From positions 1,054,001 to 1,118,000 of the forward strand of contig CAWHZI010000016.1 of NCBI GenBank assembly GCA_963833835.1: a stretch of DNA of 64,000 nt. The letters run 5' to 3'. This document shows positions 16,043 through 24,445 of this stretch, in pieces; the stretch's first letter is position 1, and each line of letters starts with the position of its first letter. Below the pieces are notes generated by a model. That model ran no database searches and had not been told where the DNA came from. It was given only the letters and a program-made list of their open reading frames with translations. A program made the translations under genes and the position numbers. The DNA is from Bog-532 sp963833835. Lineage in GTDB: Bacteria; Actinomycetota; Actinomycetes; Streptosporangiales; Streptosporangiaceae.

Positions 16043-16801
16043 TCAGTCCGCGGGGTTCCTGTCCTGGCGGGTGAAGTCCGCGCGCAGCGCTGACACTTGT
16101 TCCTCGCGCGCCTCAGCCGAGTCGAACTCCCAGCATCCGTCCTGGTTATCGAGGGTAATTTCGCCACTGGCGGGATCGACGAAAACCACCTGGACCGCGT
16201 GGATGACCCCGGTGAAACTGTCGTCGGGCCGGGTCTCCACGAGGACGCCCGAGCCGGTCACCGGATCGGCTTCCAATCTCCGATAGGCAACGAACGGGTC
16301 CCCGGCGGCGTCACCCACCTCCGCAAGTACCAGCCAGCCTCTCCCGGCACCGGCGGCCCGGGCCATCGCCCGGCGGCGTCGGCGCGAAGCCAGCCAGTCC
16401 GTCACCTCGCCGTAGCGGATCGCGAATGCGGTGGCGGTCAGCGCGTCGCGTTCGGCGGTCGTCAGGGGCAGGTTCATGCCACCGGCCGCGGCACCGGACT
16501 CGCGCTCGTCCCACGCGCTCACCAGTACCGTGGCGGCGGCTTGAGCGCCTTGGTCGTGATCCTCGTCACGGTCCAGGTCCGGCTCGGCCTCCCCGACGGG
16601 CTCCGTGTCGGGCGCCGCGGCGCGCAGTCGGTCCAGCCAGGCAGCCACCAGTCGCGCCGCGGCCGCGTAGCGCTCGGGGGACTGGTCCATCCCGGCGAAC
16701 GCGTTCCCGGCCGCGGCGACCCACTGCGGGCCCAGCCGCCGCAGCCGGCCCAGCGGTGCGGCCGGATCGCCTACGGCCGCGGGCCGCGGCGGTGTGCCCA
16801 T
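16043..16801 (-). CDS. Unrecognised protein of the metabolic locus
   Basis: This 252-residue protein has a good ribosome site (AAGGAG six bases before ATG 16801). It is mostly charged and alanine-rich, with a soluble N-terminal half (a helical segment near 30-65) and an acidic linker. The C-terminal part is beta-rich (GWLVLAEVGDAAGDPFVAYR, FTGVIHAVQVVFVDPASG). There is no signal peptide or known motif. It sits between the radical SAM operon and the carbamate kinase operon, and diverges from the latter over a region containing an operator-like motif, so it is likely part of the same regulon. It does not resemble the missing AllH subunit. Confidence 0.65.
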   Translation of the reverse strand: MGTPPRPAAVGDPAAPLGRLRRLGPQWVAAAGNAFAGMDQSPERYAAAARLVAAWLDRLRAAAPDTEPVGEAEPDLDRDEDHDQGAQAAATVLVSAWDERESGAAAGGMNLPLTTAERDALTATAFAIRYGEVTDWLASRRRRRAMARAAGAGRGWLVLAEVGDAAGDPFVAYRRLEADPVTGSGVLVETRPDDSFTGVIHAVQVVFVDPASGEITLDNQDGCWEFDSAEAREEQVSALRADFTRQDRNPAD

Positions 16802-16824
16802 CGGTTGCTCCTTTGCCTTTGATT

Positions 16825-16840
16825 ATTTACTATACGAAAC
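16825..16840 (+). promoter_or_regulatory. Operator-like 16-mer in the carbamate kinase divergent promoter
   Basis: ATTTACTATACGAAAC matches the central and right parts of the 16-mers at 15993 and 21357. It lies between the divergent starts at 16801 (minus) and 16914 (plus), where one regulator could control both. Confidence 0.55.
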
Positions 16841-16913
16841 GCACGTTCGACATCGGAAAAGTCTCAGAGCGAGTCCGAGCGCGATCGGTCGGCCCCTCCG
16901 GAAGGTCGGTGAA

Positions 16914-17873
16914 GTGGCAAGCAAGGTAGCGGTGGTGGCGGTCGGTGGCAACGCACTGACCCGCGAAGACCAGCGTGGCACGGCCCAGCAGATCAGGGAG
17001 AACGCGGCCGAGATAGCCGTCGGGATCTGTGGTCTGGCCGACGCCGGCTGGCAGGTGGTGGTGGTCCACGGCAACGGCCCGCAGGTCGGCAGCCTGATCA
17101 TCCAGCAGGAGACGGGGGTGGCCCTGGTCCCGTCTCAGCCGCTGAGCACCCTCAACGCGATGACCGAGGGCCAGCTCGGCTCGGTCCTCACCCTGGCCAT
17201 CGACTCGATCCGCGGGGCGGGCAGCGCGGTGGCGCTGGTCAGCCACATGACGGTCAGCCCCGACGACCCGGCCTTCGAGCATCCGACCAAACCCGTCGGC
17301 CCCTTTTTCGATGCCGCCCACGCCGAGCAGCTGGGCCGGGAACGCGGCTGGCTGATGGCCGAGGACTCCGGCCGGGGCTACCGCCGGGTCGTGGCCTCAC
17401 CCGCCCCGCGGGACCTGCTGGAGCTGGCCGCGCTGCGCGGGTTGCTGAGCACGGGCGTGATCGTGCTGGCCGCGGGCGGCGGTGGCGTGCCTGTGGCGCG
17501 GACCCCGGCCGGGACGTTCACCGGAGTGGACGCGGTCATCGACAAGGACCTGTCCGCCGCGCGGGTGGCGGCCGGGATCGGGGCGCAGGCGCTGCTGCTC
17601 GTCACCGCCGTCGATGAGGTCTATGTCGACTTCGGCACCCCGCAGGCGCGGGCGGTCCGGGTCATGGATACCGCTCTGGCCGAGCAGTACCTGGCCGAGG
17701 GCCAGTTCCCGCCGGGCAGCATGGGGCCGAAGGTCCGGGCCGCGGTGTCGTTCGTCCGCTGGTCGGGTGCGAGCGCGGTGGTGACCTCCGCGGCCCAGAT
17801 GGCGGCCGCGCTGGTACCGGCTGCGGCCAGGGGCACCCGGATCGTCCCCGAGATCGTCATGAGCCGGGCATGA
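16914..17873 (+). CDS. arcC: Carbamate kinase
   Basis: This 319-residue amino-acid-kinase-fold protein has AVGGNALTRED, the hallmark VVVHGNGPQVGSLIIQQE, the KPVGPFF insertion loop, VLAAGGGGVPVAR and the ATP-site segment VDAVIDKDLSAARVA. Carbamate kinase makes ATP from carbamoyl phosphate. In allantoin users it acts after the FdrA/YlbE transcarbamylase, and here fdrA follows with an ATGA overlap. The GTG at 16914 gives the family's usual N-terminus; longer in-frame starts add nothing recognisable. It may equally run in reverse or serve as a carbamoyl phosphate source for the cluster. Confidence 0.92.
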   Translation: MASKVAVVAVGGNALTREDQRGTAQQIRENAAEIAVGICGLADAGWQVVVVHGNGPQVGSLIIQQETGVALVPSQPLSTLNAMTEGQLGSVLTLAIDSIRGAGSAVALVSHMTVSPDDPAFEHPTKPVGPFFDAAHAEQLGRERGWLMAEDSGRGYRRVVASPAPRDLLELAALRGLLSTGVIVLAAGGGGVPVARTPAGTFTGVDAVIDKDLSAARVAAGIGAQALLLVTAVDEVYVDFGTPQARAVRVMDTALAEQYLAEGQFPPGSMGPKVRAAVSFVRWSGASAVVTSAAQMAAALVPAAARGTRIVPEIVMSRA

Positions 17874-19435
17874 GCGCCGGGTCGCTGGCCGCCCACCGCG
17901 CGGCCCAGCGGATCTCCGATACCTACGCGGACTCCATGGTGCTGCTGGTGGCGACGTCGGTGATGTCCGGGCAGCCCGGGGTCGGATGGGCGGGGGCGGT
18001 GATGGCCACCCCCGGCGCGCTCGCCGACCTGGCCGCGCAGGGCTTCAGGCCCGCTGACCTGGCTGACCTGGCCGACGCTGACGCCAGCGACCTGGTCCTC
18101 GCAGTGCACGCGGCGGACGAGGAGCAAGCGCGGGCCGCGCTGGCGGCCGGAGCCGATTCCATCTTCAGCGCCGCCCGCACCAGCGACGCAGACGGACCGG
18201 AACCGGCGCCCCGCACGATCGGGCAGGCCGCGGAACGCTCCCCGGCGGCGAACGTCGCGATCATCTCCGTCCCTGGTCCGTACGCCGCGCTGGAGGCTCA
18301 TCACGCGCTGACGGCCGGCCTGCACGTCCTGCTGTTCAGCGACAATGTGCCGCTGGCCGAGGAGGTCGAGCTCAAGCAGCGGGCCACCGAGCTCGGGTTG
18401 CTGATCATGGGCCCGGGGGCCGGCACCGCCGTCCTGGCGGGGACCGGGCTCGGCTTCGCCAACGTCCTGCGCCCCGGACCGGTGGGCGTGGTGGCGGCCG
18501 CGGGCACCGGGGCCCAGGAGGTCTCCGCGCTCATCGACCGCTGGGGCGTCGGGGTGTCGCAGGTGATCGGCGTCGGCGGGCGCGACCTGTCGGCCGAGGT
18601 CGGCGGGCGAATGGCGATGGCGGCGGTGCGGGCGCTCGACGCGGACCCGGCCACCCGGGCCATTCTCGTGGTGTCCAAGCCGCCCGACCCGGCCGTGGCC
18701 GCATCCGTGCTCGAGCAGTGCGCCGGCACCCCGGTGGTCGCGGTCTTCCTCGGCGTCACCGACATCGACCGGCCCGGTGGAGCCGAGCTCGCCCGAACCC
18801 TGGAGGCGGGCGCGATCGCCGCCGCACGGCTGGCCGGGGGAGCGCCGGGGGATCCGGGACGCGGTCTCGCCGATCACGCGGCCCGGGCCGCGGCCCGGCT
18901 GCCCGAGCCGCGGCGGGCCATCCGCGGCTTTTACTCGGGTGGCACGCTCTGCTACGAGGCGCAGCTGATCATCTCGGGCCTGCTCGGGCCGGTGTACTCC
19001 AACGAGCCCCTGGTGCACGCCCATACCGTGCCCGCGCCCCCGGGCAGCCACGTGCTGCTCGACCTCGGCGCTGAGGAGTACACCGCCGGGCGTCCGCATC
19101 CCATGATCGATCCCCAGAGCCGGATCGAAGTTCTCCGGGCCCAGGCGCGCGAACCCGACGTGGCCGTCGTGCTGCTCGACGTCGTGCTCGGCCACGGATC
19201 GCACGCGGATCCGGCCGGGGAGCTCGCCCCCGTCCTCACCGAGATCATGGCCGGCGGCGGCCCGCAGGTGGTGGCCTACGTCCTGGGTTCCCCCGGTGAC
19301 CCCCAGGGCTACGCCGGGCAGCGCGCCGCGCTGGAGGAAGCCGGCTGCCTGGTCACCGAGACGGCGGCCCGGGCCGCCTATCTGGCCGCGGCCATCGCGG
19401 CCCGCAAGCCCGAAATCGCCGAGCAGCGGGACTGA
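17870..19435 (+). CDS. fdrA: FdrA-family protein (AllF-like, oxamate carbamoyltransferase-type subunit)
   Basis: This 521-residue FdrA-family protein is related to succinyl-CoA synthetase alpha domains. It has an N-terminal domain (SMVLLVATSVMSGQPGVG; VMATPGALADLAAQG), a CoA-ligase-like middle (MGPGAGTAVLAG, GVVAAAGTGAQEVSALID, VGGRDLSAEVGGRMAM) and a C-terminal domain (RGFYSGGTLCYEAQLII). In E. coli FdrA (AllF) forms oxamic transcarbamylase with the DUF1116 protein and AllH. Here it is coupled to carbamate kinase through an ATGA overlap, and its DUF1116 partner is encoded on the other strand at 6306. A carbamoyl-transfer role is likely; the acceptor is unknown. Confidence 0.88.
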   Translation: MSAGSLAAHRAAQRISDTYADSMVLLVATSVMSGQPGVGWAGAVMATPGALADLAAQGFRPADLADLADADASDLVLAVHAADEEQARAALAAGADSIFSAARTSDADGPEPAPRTIGQAAERSPAANVAIISVPGPYAALEAHHALTAGLHVLLFSDNVPLAEEVELKQRATELGLLIMGPGAGTAVLAGTGLGFANVLRPGPVGVVAAAGTGAQEVSALIDRWGVGVSQVIGVGGRDLSAEVGGRMAMAAVRALDADPATRAILVVSKPPDPAVAASVLEQCAGTPVVAVFLGVTDIDRPGGAELARTLEAGAIAAARLAGGAPGDPGRGLADHAARAAARLPEPRRAIRGFYSGGTLCYEAQLIISGLLGPVYSNEPLVHAHTVPAPPGSHVLLDLGAEEYTAGRPHPMIDPQSRIEVLRAQAREPDVAVVLLDVVLGHGSHADPAGELAPVLTEIMAGGGPQVVAYVLGSPGDPQGYAGQRAALEEAGCLVTETAARAAYLAAAIAARKPEIAEQRD

Positions 19436-19477
19436 CCGCGGCCACCGGCGGGACCGACCACGACAGGAAGGCGGCTC

Positions 19478-20686
19478 ATGCCCACGCAGACGGCACCGGT
19501 CGCGCTGATCACGTACAGCACCAAGCCGCGCGGCGGTGTCAGCCACACCCTCGCGCTCGGCGAGGCGCTGCACGCGCGGGGCTATCCCGTGCTGATCGTC
19601 GGGCTGGGCGACCCGGCGCACGGATTCTTCCGGCCGGTGGCCGCTCCGACGCTCATCGTTCCCGCGCCCGCCACCCCTCCGGGGGCCGGCCTCGAGGCCA
19701 AGGTGGACGCCAACATCGACGCCCTGCAGGCGGCGCTGGCCGACCTCGCGGCCCGGTTCCCGGTGCTGCACGCTCAGGATTGCATCTCGGCCCGGGCCGC
19801 GGCCCGGGTCCGGGACGCCGGCCCCGGCACCGCGTCGACGGTGGTGCGCACCGTTCACCACGTCGATGACTTTGACACCGAGAAGCTGATGGACTGCCAG
19901 CGCCAGGCGATCTCAGAACCCGACCACGTGCTCGTGGTCAGCCGGATGTGGCAGCAGATCCTGGTCGCCGACTACGGGGTCCATCCTGGTCTGGTCGGCA
20001 ACGGCGTGGACACCAGGAGGTTCTCCTCGGCCGACTCCGGCCTGGCCCGGCGGCTGCGCCAACGGGTGGCACCGGCCGGGCCGCTCGTGCTGTCCGTGGG
20101 CGGCATCGAGCCGCGCAAGGGCACCGACACGCTCGTCCGCGCACTGGCCCGGCTCCGGCAGGCCGCACCCGGGGCTGAGCATGAGGGCGGCCCCGCGGTC
20201 GCGCCACCGGTGCTCGCCGTCATCGGCGGGCACTCGTTCCAGGACCACCGCTGGTACCGGGAGCAGGTCCTGGCCGCACTCCCGGGTCTCGGCCTGGCCG
20301 CCGGACGTGATGTCGTCGAGCTCGGCACGGTCCCCGATGAGGAGATTCCGGCCTGGTACCAGGCCGCAGACGTCCTCGCCTTTCCCTCGGTCAAGGAAGG
20401 GTTCGGCCTGGCGCCGCTGGAAGCGATGGCGGCCGGCACGCCGGTCGTCGTCAGCGACCTGCCCGTATTCGGCGAGTGGCTGCGGGCCGGGCGGGACGCG
20501 CTGCAGGTTCCGGTCGGTGACGACGTGGCTCTGGCCGGCGCGCTCGGCCGGGTGCTCGCCGATCAGGAGCTGGCTGCCCGGCTGCGCGCCGCCGGGCAGC
20601 TCGTGGCCAGCCGGCACAGCTGGGCCGCCGAGGCGGAGCGGCATGAGCGGCTCTATGAGCGGTTCCGTGCGCCGGCCCGGCGCTGA
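19478..20686 (+). CDS. Glycosyltransferase family 4, MSMEG_0565 type (Nit1C set)
   Basis: This 402-residue GT-B glycosyltransferase has a diagnostic N-terminus (ALITYSTKPRGGVSHTLALG, GLGDPAHGFFRP) that matches the glycosyltransferase found with Nit1C genes in mycobacteria. The C-terminal donor domain has GGIEPRKGTDTLVRALARL and the EX7E-type FPSVKEGFGLAPLEAMAAGT. It starts at ATG 19478 with an AGGAAGG site, 42 bp after fdrA, and is probably in the same transcript. It would transfer a sugar from a nucleotide donor to an unknown acceptor. Its presence suggests that the pathway product is glycosylated. Confidence 0.88.
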   Translation: MPTQTAPVALITYSTKPRGGVSHTLALGEALHARGYPVLIVGLGDPAHGFFRPVAAPTLIVPAPATPPGAGLEAKVDANIDALQAALADLAARFPVLHAQDCISARAAARVRDAGPGTASTVVRTVHHVDDFDTEKLMDCQRQAISEPDHVLVVSRMWQQILVADYGVHPGLVGNGVDTRRFSSADSGLARRLRQRVAPAGPLVLSVGGIEPRKGTDTLVRALARLRQAAPGAEHEGGPAVAPPVLAVIGGHSFQDHRWYREQVLAALPGLGLAAGRDVVELGTVPDEEIPAWYQAADVLAFPSVKEGFGLAPLEAMAAGTPVVVSDLPVFGEWLRAGRDALQVPVGDDVALAGALGRVLADQELAARLRAAGQLVASRHSWAAEAERHERLYERFRAPARR

Positions 20687-20705
20687 GCCGGCTGGCGGGC
20701 GCCGG

Positions 20706-21278
20706 TCATTCCATCCGCAGGGCCATCCAGATGGCCGTGGCCAGGGTGTCGCCCGGGTTACGCCACGAGTGCGGCTGGTAGGTGCGGAAGTGGAGCGAGT
20801 CGCCAGGCTCCAGCACGTGCAGCCGGCCGCTGATGGTGAACTCCAGGCTGCCGGACATGACGTAGACCAGCTCCTCCCCGCCGTGCGACAGCGGCTTGGC
20901 GCCGCTGCTGGCGTGGGGCTGCACCTGCGCGAACGCCGCCGCCACCATGAACTCGTCGTAGGGTCCGGTGATGCCGCCCAGCTGGATGCCGGTGTGCGAG
21001 GTGTAGATGTCTGGCCGCTCATCCGGCCTGATCACCGCGGTCGGGGGAGTGTGGTCCGGCTCCTCGACGAAGTACGCCACCGGCCGCTGCAGGGCCGCCG
21101 CGATCTTCAGCAGGGTGGTGATCGTGGGCACCATGTCCCCCTGCTCCATCTTGTGGATCGTCGCCGCGGAGACATCGGCCCGGGTGGCCAGCGCCTGCAA
21201 GGACAGGCTGTTCTCGGCACGCAGCGCCTTGATCTTCGGGCCGATGCCCGAGACCACCTTGTGCAGCTCATCGTTCAT
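20706..21278 (-). CDS. XRE-family regulator with C-terminal cupin domain
   Basis: This 190-residue protein has a helix-turn-helix (LSLQALATRADVSAATIHKM, EQGDMVPTITTLLKIAAALQ) and a C-terminal cupin (GGEELVYVMSGSLEFTISG, LEPGDSLHFRTYQPHSWRNP). In such proteins the cupin binds a small effector. It is divergent from the flavin oxidoreductase gene, with an operator-like palindrome between them. The same motif occurs at two other promoters in the locus, so it is the best candidate for the cluster regulator. Several other cupin-HTH proteins control amino acid or polyamine genes; the effector here is unknown. Confidence 0.88.
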   Translation of the reverse strand: MNDELHKVVSGIGPKIKALRAENSLSLQALATRADVSAATIHKMEQGDMVPTITTLLKIAAALQRPVAYFVEEPDHTPPTAVIRPDERPDIYTSHTGIQLGGITGPYDEFMVAAAFAQVQPHASSGAKPLSHGGEELVYVMSGSLEFTISGRLHVLEPGDSLHFRTYQPHSWRNPGDTLATAIWMALRME

Positions 21279-21341
21279 CTAGGCCACCAGGGTCGGAGAG
21301 AGGAATTACGCGCAGGTTGACGTACATGCCGCACTAATTGA

Positions 21342-21374
21342 TGATAGGAAAATAATGTTGCCTATAGGAAACGT
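21342..21374. promoter_or_regulatory. Operator region between the XRE-cupin and flavin reductase genes
   Basis: GTTGCCTATAGGAAAC (21357-21372) is a near-perfect palindrome centred on CCTATAGG. A related half-site, TGATAGGAAAATA, lies at 21342-21354. The element sits in the 123-bp divergent promoter of the regulator gene. Related 16-mers occur at 15993 and 16825. Confidence 0.65.
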
Positions 21375-21401
21375 AAAATTCTGGCTCCCGGCGAGGTTGA
21401 C

Positions 21402-22751
21402 ATGGCACAGCGAATCATAGTTGTCGGTGGCGGGGCCGCCGGGATGGGCGCGGCTGGGGCCGCCCAGGGCACCGACCCGGACGCCCAGGTCACGGTGGTG
21501 ACGAGCTTCGAGGACGCCGCCTACAGCCCGTGCGGCATCCCCTACGTGCACGGCAAGGAGATCCCCGACTTCGACCGGCTGTTCATGGCGACCAAGCAGC
21601 ACTACATCGATCAGGGTCTGGACATCCGGTACCAGACCACCGTGACGTCGGTGGACACCAAGGCGAAGGGTGTCACGCTCGGCTCCGGCGAGGTGCTCGG
21701 CTACGACTCGCTGGTGCTGGCCACGGGCTTCGAGTACGCCCCTACCGGCGTGCCCGGCGAAGACGGCGGCTCGGGGCTGTACTACGTGAAGAACATCCGC
21801 GAAGCCATGGAGTGGGACAAGACCCTGGACACGGTGCGAAGCGCGGTCGTGATCGAGGGCGGCCCCCTGGGCGCGGAGATGGTCACCGCCCTGGCCGAGC
21901 GGGGCATCGAGACGCACCTGGTGGATTCGGCCGCGTGGGCGATGTCGATGGCCACCGACCCGGACATCATCAAGCCGGTCGAGGATGAGTGGCGCGAGGC
22001 CGGGGTTCACCTGCACTACAGCACCAAGCTCGAGGCCTTCCTGCGCCACCCGGACGGGCGGCTCCGCGCCGTGGCCACTTCCGACGGCGAGATCCCAGCC
22101 GACCTGGCCGTGATCGCCACCCGCAAGGTGGCCAACACCGCGCTGGCCAAGGCGGCGGGCATCAAGCTCGGCATGTCCGGCGGCATCATCGTCGACGCCG
22201 GCATGCAGACCTCGGCCCCCGGCGTGTTCGCCTGCGGCGACGTCACGGAGATCCCGCACGGGGTGTCCAACGTGCCGATCCAGGGACTGTCCGGCAGCCA
22301 TGCTTACGCCCAGGGCAAGGTGGCCGGTACCCGCGCCGCCGGCGGCGTCCGCGACTACCGCGCGGTGTACGTGCCGTGGGGCATGATGGCCGGCAAGTCG
22401 ATGCTCGGCGGCGTGTCGTTCAGCGAGACCCTGGCCACCGCCCTGGGCATCGATTACGTCGTGGGTACCGCGACCGGCATCTCCCGGGCCCGCTACTACC
22501 CCGGGGTCAAGCCGGTGACGGTCAAGCTCCTGGCCGACCCGAAGAGCCAGCGCCTGATCGGCGCCCAGCTGATCGGCGGCGAGGGTATCAAGGAGCGCAC
22601 CGACTTCCTGGCCATGTGCGTCCGTAAGGGCCTCACGCTCGAGGACCTGGCCACGATGGAAAACGTCTACAGCCCGGGCATCGGCGCGCTCAACGAGCCG
22701 ATCGCGCTGGCGGCGCAGAAGACGCTGGCCAACCTCGCCGCGGGAGCCTGA
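21402..22751 (+). CDS. FAD/NAD(P)-dependent disulfide reductase, CoA-disulfide reductase / NADH oxidase type
   Basis: This 449-residue flavoprotein has an N-terminal FAD motif (IIVVGGGAAGMGAAGAA) and a single active-site cysteine in AYSPCGIPYVHG (Cys44), as in CoA-disulfide reductases, NADH oxidases and NADH peroxidases. It also has an FAD-binding APGVFACGDV segment and a dimerisation domain. The NAD-binding loop reads VVIEGGPLGAEMVTA, with Pro in place of the usual Gly-X-Gly. A role in reducing persulfides, CoA disulfides or oxygen would fit the sulfur-related enzymes nearby. It stands where other Nit1C clusters carry a different flavoprotein. It is the first gene of a five-gene plus-strand group. 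Confidence 0.85.
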   Translation: MAQRIIVVGGGAAGMGAAGAAQGTDPDAQVTVVTSFEDAAYSPCGIPYVHGKEIPDFDRLFMATKQHYIDQGLDIRYQTTVTSVDTKAKGVTLGSGEVLGYDSLVLATGFEYAPTGVPGEDGGSGLYYVKNIREAMEWDKTLDTVRSAVVIEGGPLGAEMVTALAERGIETHLVDSAAWAMSMATDPDIIKPVEDEWREAGVHLHYSTKLEAFLRHPDGRLRAVATSDGEIPADLAVIATRKVANTALAKAAGIKLGMSGGIIVDAGMQTSAPGVFACGDVTEIPHGVSNVPIQGLSGSHAYAQGKVAGTRAAGGVRDYRAVYVPWGMMAGKSMLGGVSFSETLATALGIDYVVGTATGISRARYYPGVKPVTVKLLADPKSQRLIGAQLIGGEGIKERTDFLAMCVRKGLTLEDLATMENVYSPGIGALNEPIALAAQKTLANLAAGA

Positions 22752-22755
22752 TCCG

Positions 22756-23013
22756 ATGGCCCGCTTGTTCCAGTGGGTCCGCCAGACCTCTGAGCGCCAC
22801 CTGATGATCGACGCCCAGGACCGCATCGGCCGCAAGCTGGGCGCCGGACGCCCGGCCCCGCCGCGTGGTACCGAGCTTTTCTGGCGCCGGGTCTATGTCC
22901 CGGTGTTTCACCATCTGCCGCCGGGCGTGCGCGACGCCATGATCGCGCGCATGCCCGGCAGCCACCGTCAGCGCTGGCCTGCCGAGCCTCCGCCGGCCGG
23001 CCCCGCCGTGTGA
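22756..23013 (+). CDS. Small unrecognised protein between the flavin reductase and Sll0783 genes
   Basis: This 85-residue ORF begins 4 bp after the flavin reductase stop. It is basic and rich in Arg and Pro (SERHLMIDAQDRIGRKLG; FWRRVYVPVFHHLPPGVRDA) with no cysteine pair or membrane segment. The position, the absence of any longer frame and ordinary codon use support a real gene in the operon. I do not recognise a family. It could be an accessory peptide for one of its neighbours. Confidence 0.55.
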   Translation: MARLFQWVRQTSERHLMIDAQDRIGRKLGAGRPAPPRGTELFWRRVYVPVFHHLPPGVRDAMIARMPGSHRQRWPAEPPPAGPAV

Positions 23014-23054
23014 CCAGCCCCACCAGATAACTCACCCAGCTGAAGAGGAGTCCC

Positions 23055-23546
23055 ATGTCCACCAAGACGAACACCATCGCCCCGGCCCAGGAGGGCGACG
23101 TACTGTACGACACCAGCGAAAAGATCTTCCCCGACGTCCAGGCCGAGCCGGGCCAGAAGGCCACGGTCTTCATCCACTCGGTTCCGTTCGAGGGCTCGGT
23201 CTCGCTGGTCAACCTGATGACCTCGACCCGGCTACAGCGCAAGGGCTTCGAGCTCACGATCGTGCTCTACGGCCCGGCCGTGCTGCTCGCCTCCAACACC
23301 CGCGGCTTCCCGTCAGTCGGCGCCGAGGGCTTCCCGGGCAACCTCGCGGTCAACCGCCAGCTCAACGTCCTGCTCAAGGAGGGCGCGACGATCTACGCCT
23401 GCCGGTTCGCCATGGGCGCGCTGTACGGCATGCGCGAAGACGACCTGATCCCGGGGGTCAAGGCGTTCAACCCCCTGGACGTGCTCGATGCCGGCCTCAC
23501 CGCGTGGAAAGAGGGGCACTTCCAGCTGAACACCTGGACCGTCTGA
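23055..23546 (+). CDS. MSMEG_0572/Sll0783-family nitrogen starvation response protein
   Basis: This 163-residue protein has the family pattern FPDVQAEPGQKATVFIHSVP, FEGSVSLVNLMTSTRLQRKG and YACRFAMGALYGM, with the C-terminal LNTWTV. Sll0783 of Synechocystis is induced by nitrogen starvation, and its loss impairs polyhydroxybutyrate formation under those conditions. The family is a core member of Nit1C clusters and looks like a DsrE-type alpha/beta protein. The ribosome site GAAGAGGAG precedes ATG 23055. It overlaps the amidohydrolase start by one base (TGATG). The exact biochemical role is unknown. Confidence 0.9.
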   Translation: MSTKTNTIAPAQEGDVLYDTSEKIFPDVQAEPGQKATVFIHSVPFEGSVSLVNLMTSTRLQRKGFELTIVLYGPAVLLASNTRGFPSVGAEGFPGNLAVNRQLNVLLKEGATIYACRFAMGALYGMREDDLIPGVKAFNPLDVLDAGLTAWKEGHFQLNTWTV

Positions 23547-24379
23547 TGGCGACTACGCCATCCCGGCACGTCGATGCGCACCGGCACCTGGGCGTCCTGC
23601 CCGCCTTCCCGTTCTACGGGGGGCCGCCGGTCAACCCGGACATCAACGCCCGGGCCACCGTGCGCGAGCTGCTGGCCGATCTCGATGCCGAGGGCACCGA
23701 ACGGGCCCTGGTCATCCCCAACTACGGGGTGCCGCAGCCGGAGCACTCGTTCAAGCTCAACGAGCTGGTCCTGGAGGCCGCCGGGGCCAACGACCGGATC
23801 AGCGCCGCGATCTGGGCCTCACCGCGGCCGCAGGATGCCGAGCTGACGGCGGCGGCGCTGAAGCTGGCCGCCGAGCCCGGGGTCAAGGCGCTGAAGATCA
23901 GCTTCCTGCTCGGCGGGTCGGTCGAGGACGAGGCGGTCCTGGCCCAGCTGGACCAGATCTTCGCCACCGCGCGCCAGCACGACCTGGTCGTGCACATCCA
24001 CACCTCGCCCGGTGGCAGCTCCGACATCAATGAGATCGGCCAGCTGGTCGAGCGGTACGGCGACGAGAACAAGATCCATCTCGTGCACTTCGGTGGCGGG
24101 ATGAGCGGCCACATCAAGCTCATCGGCGGCCGGTTCTTCGACTGGATCAGCGCGGGCAAGCAGGTCTACACCGACCTGACCTGGTCCATCGGGTTCGCCC
24201 CGTACTGGCTCGCAGCCGAGATCGACCGCCGGGGCATCGGCGGTGACCGGATCCTGTTCGCCACCGACCAGCCCTGGGGTGACTTCGCCGGCGAGTATCA
24301 CCGCCTGATGGCGGCCCTCGGCGACAAGGAGCTCACGGAGCTGATCTTCCACGGCAACTTCGAGCGCCTGTACGGCTGA
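23546..24379 (+). CDS. Amidohydrolase-family (TIM-barrel) hydrolase
   Basis: This 277-residue protein of the amidohydrolase-2 type has an N-terminal HVDAHRHLG with the His-X-His metal pair, a barrel His in LVVHIHTSPGG, HFGGGMSGH, and a late Asp in RILFATDQPWGDF. It is related to decarboxylases and lactonases of the ACMSD/PDC group. The ATG at 23546 overlaps the Sll0783-like stop, so translation is coupled. It probably performs a hydrolytic or decarboxylating step on the pathway intermediate. It takes a place in the cluster where a nitrilase might be expected; no nitrilase is present in the window. Confidence 0.83.
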   Translation: MATTPSRHVDAHRHLGVLPAFPFYGGPPVNPDINARATVRELLADLDAEGTERALVIPNYGVPQPEHSFKLNELVLEAAGANDRISAAIWASPRPQDAELTAAALKLAAEPGVKALKISFLLGGSVEDEAVLAQLDQIFATARQHDLVVHIHTSPGGSSDINEIGQLVERYGDENKIHLVHFGGGMSGHIKLIGGRFFDWISAGKQVYTDLTWSIGFAPYWLAAEIDRRGIGGDRILFATDQPWGDFAGEYHRLMAALGDKELTELIFHGNFERLYG

Positions 24380-24386
24380 CCGGCCG

Positions 24387-24424
24387 GGTCAGTTTCCCGG
24401 GCCGGACGGCCCGGGAAACTGACC
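24387..24424. terminator. Perfect 17-bp hairpin between the amidohydrolase and OsmC genes
   Basis: The arms GGTCAGTTTCCCGGGCC and GGCCCGGGAAACTGACC enclose a 4-base loop, 7 bases after the amidohydrolase stop. No T-run follows. It probably ends the Nit1C-type transcript, or reduces read-through into the OsmC gene. Confidence 0.7.
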
Positions 24425-24445
24425 TGGAGACAGGAGGTACGGGCG

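Noticed and set aside
17621..19861. Minus-strand open frame of 746 codons opposite fdrA
   Set aside because: fdrA and carbamate kinase on the plus strand are clear; this frame shows no motif.
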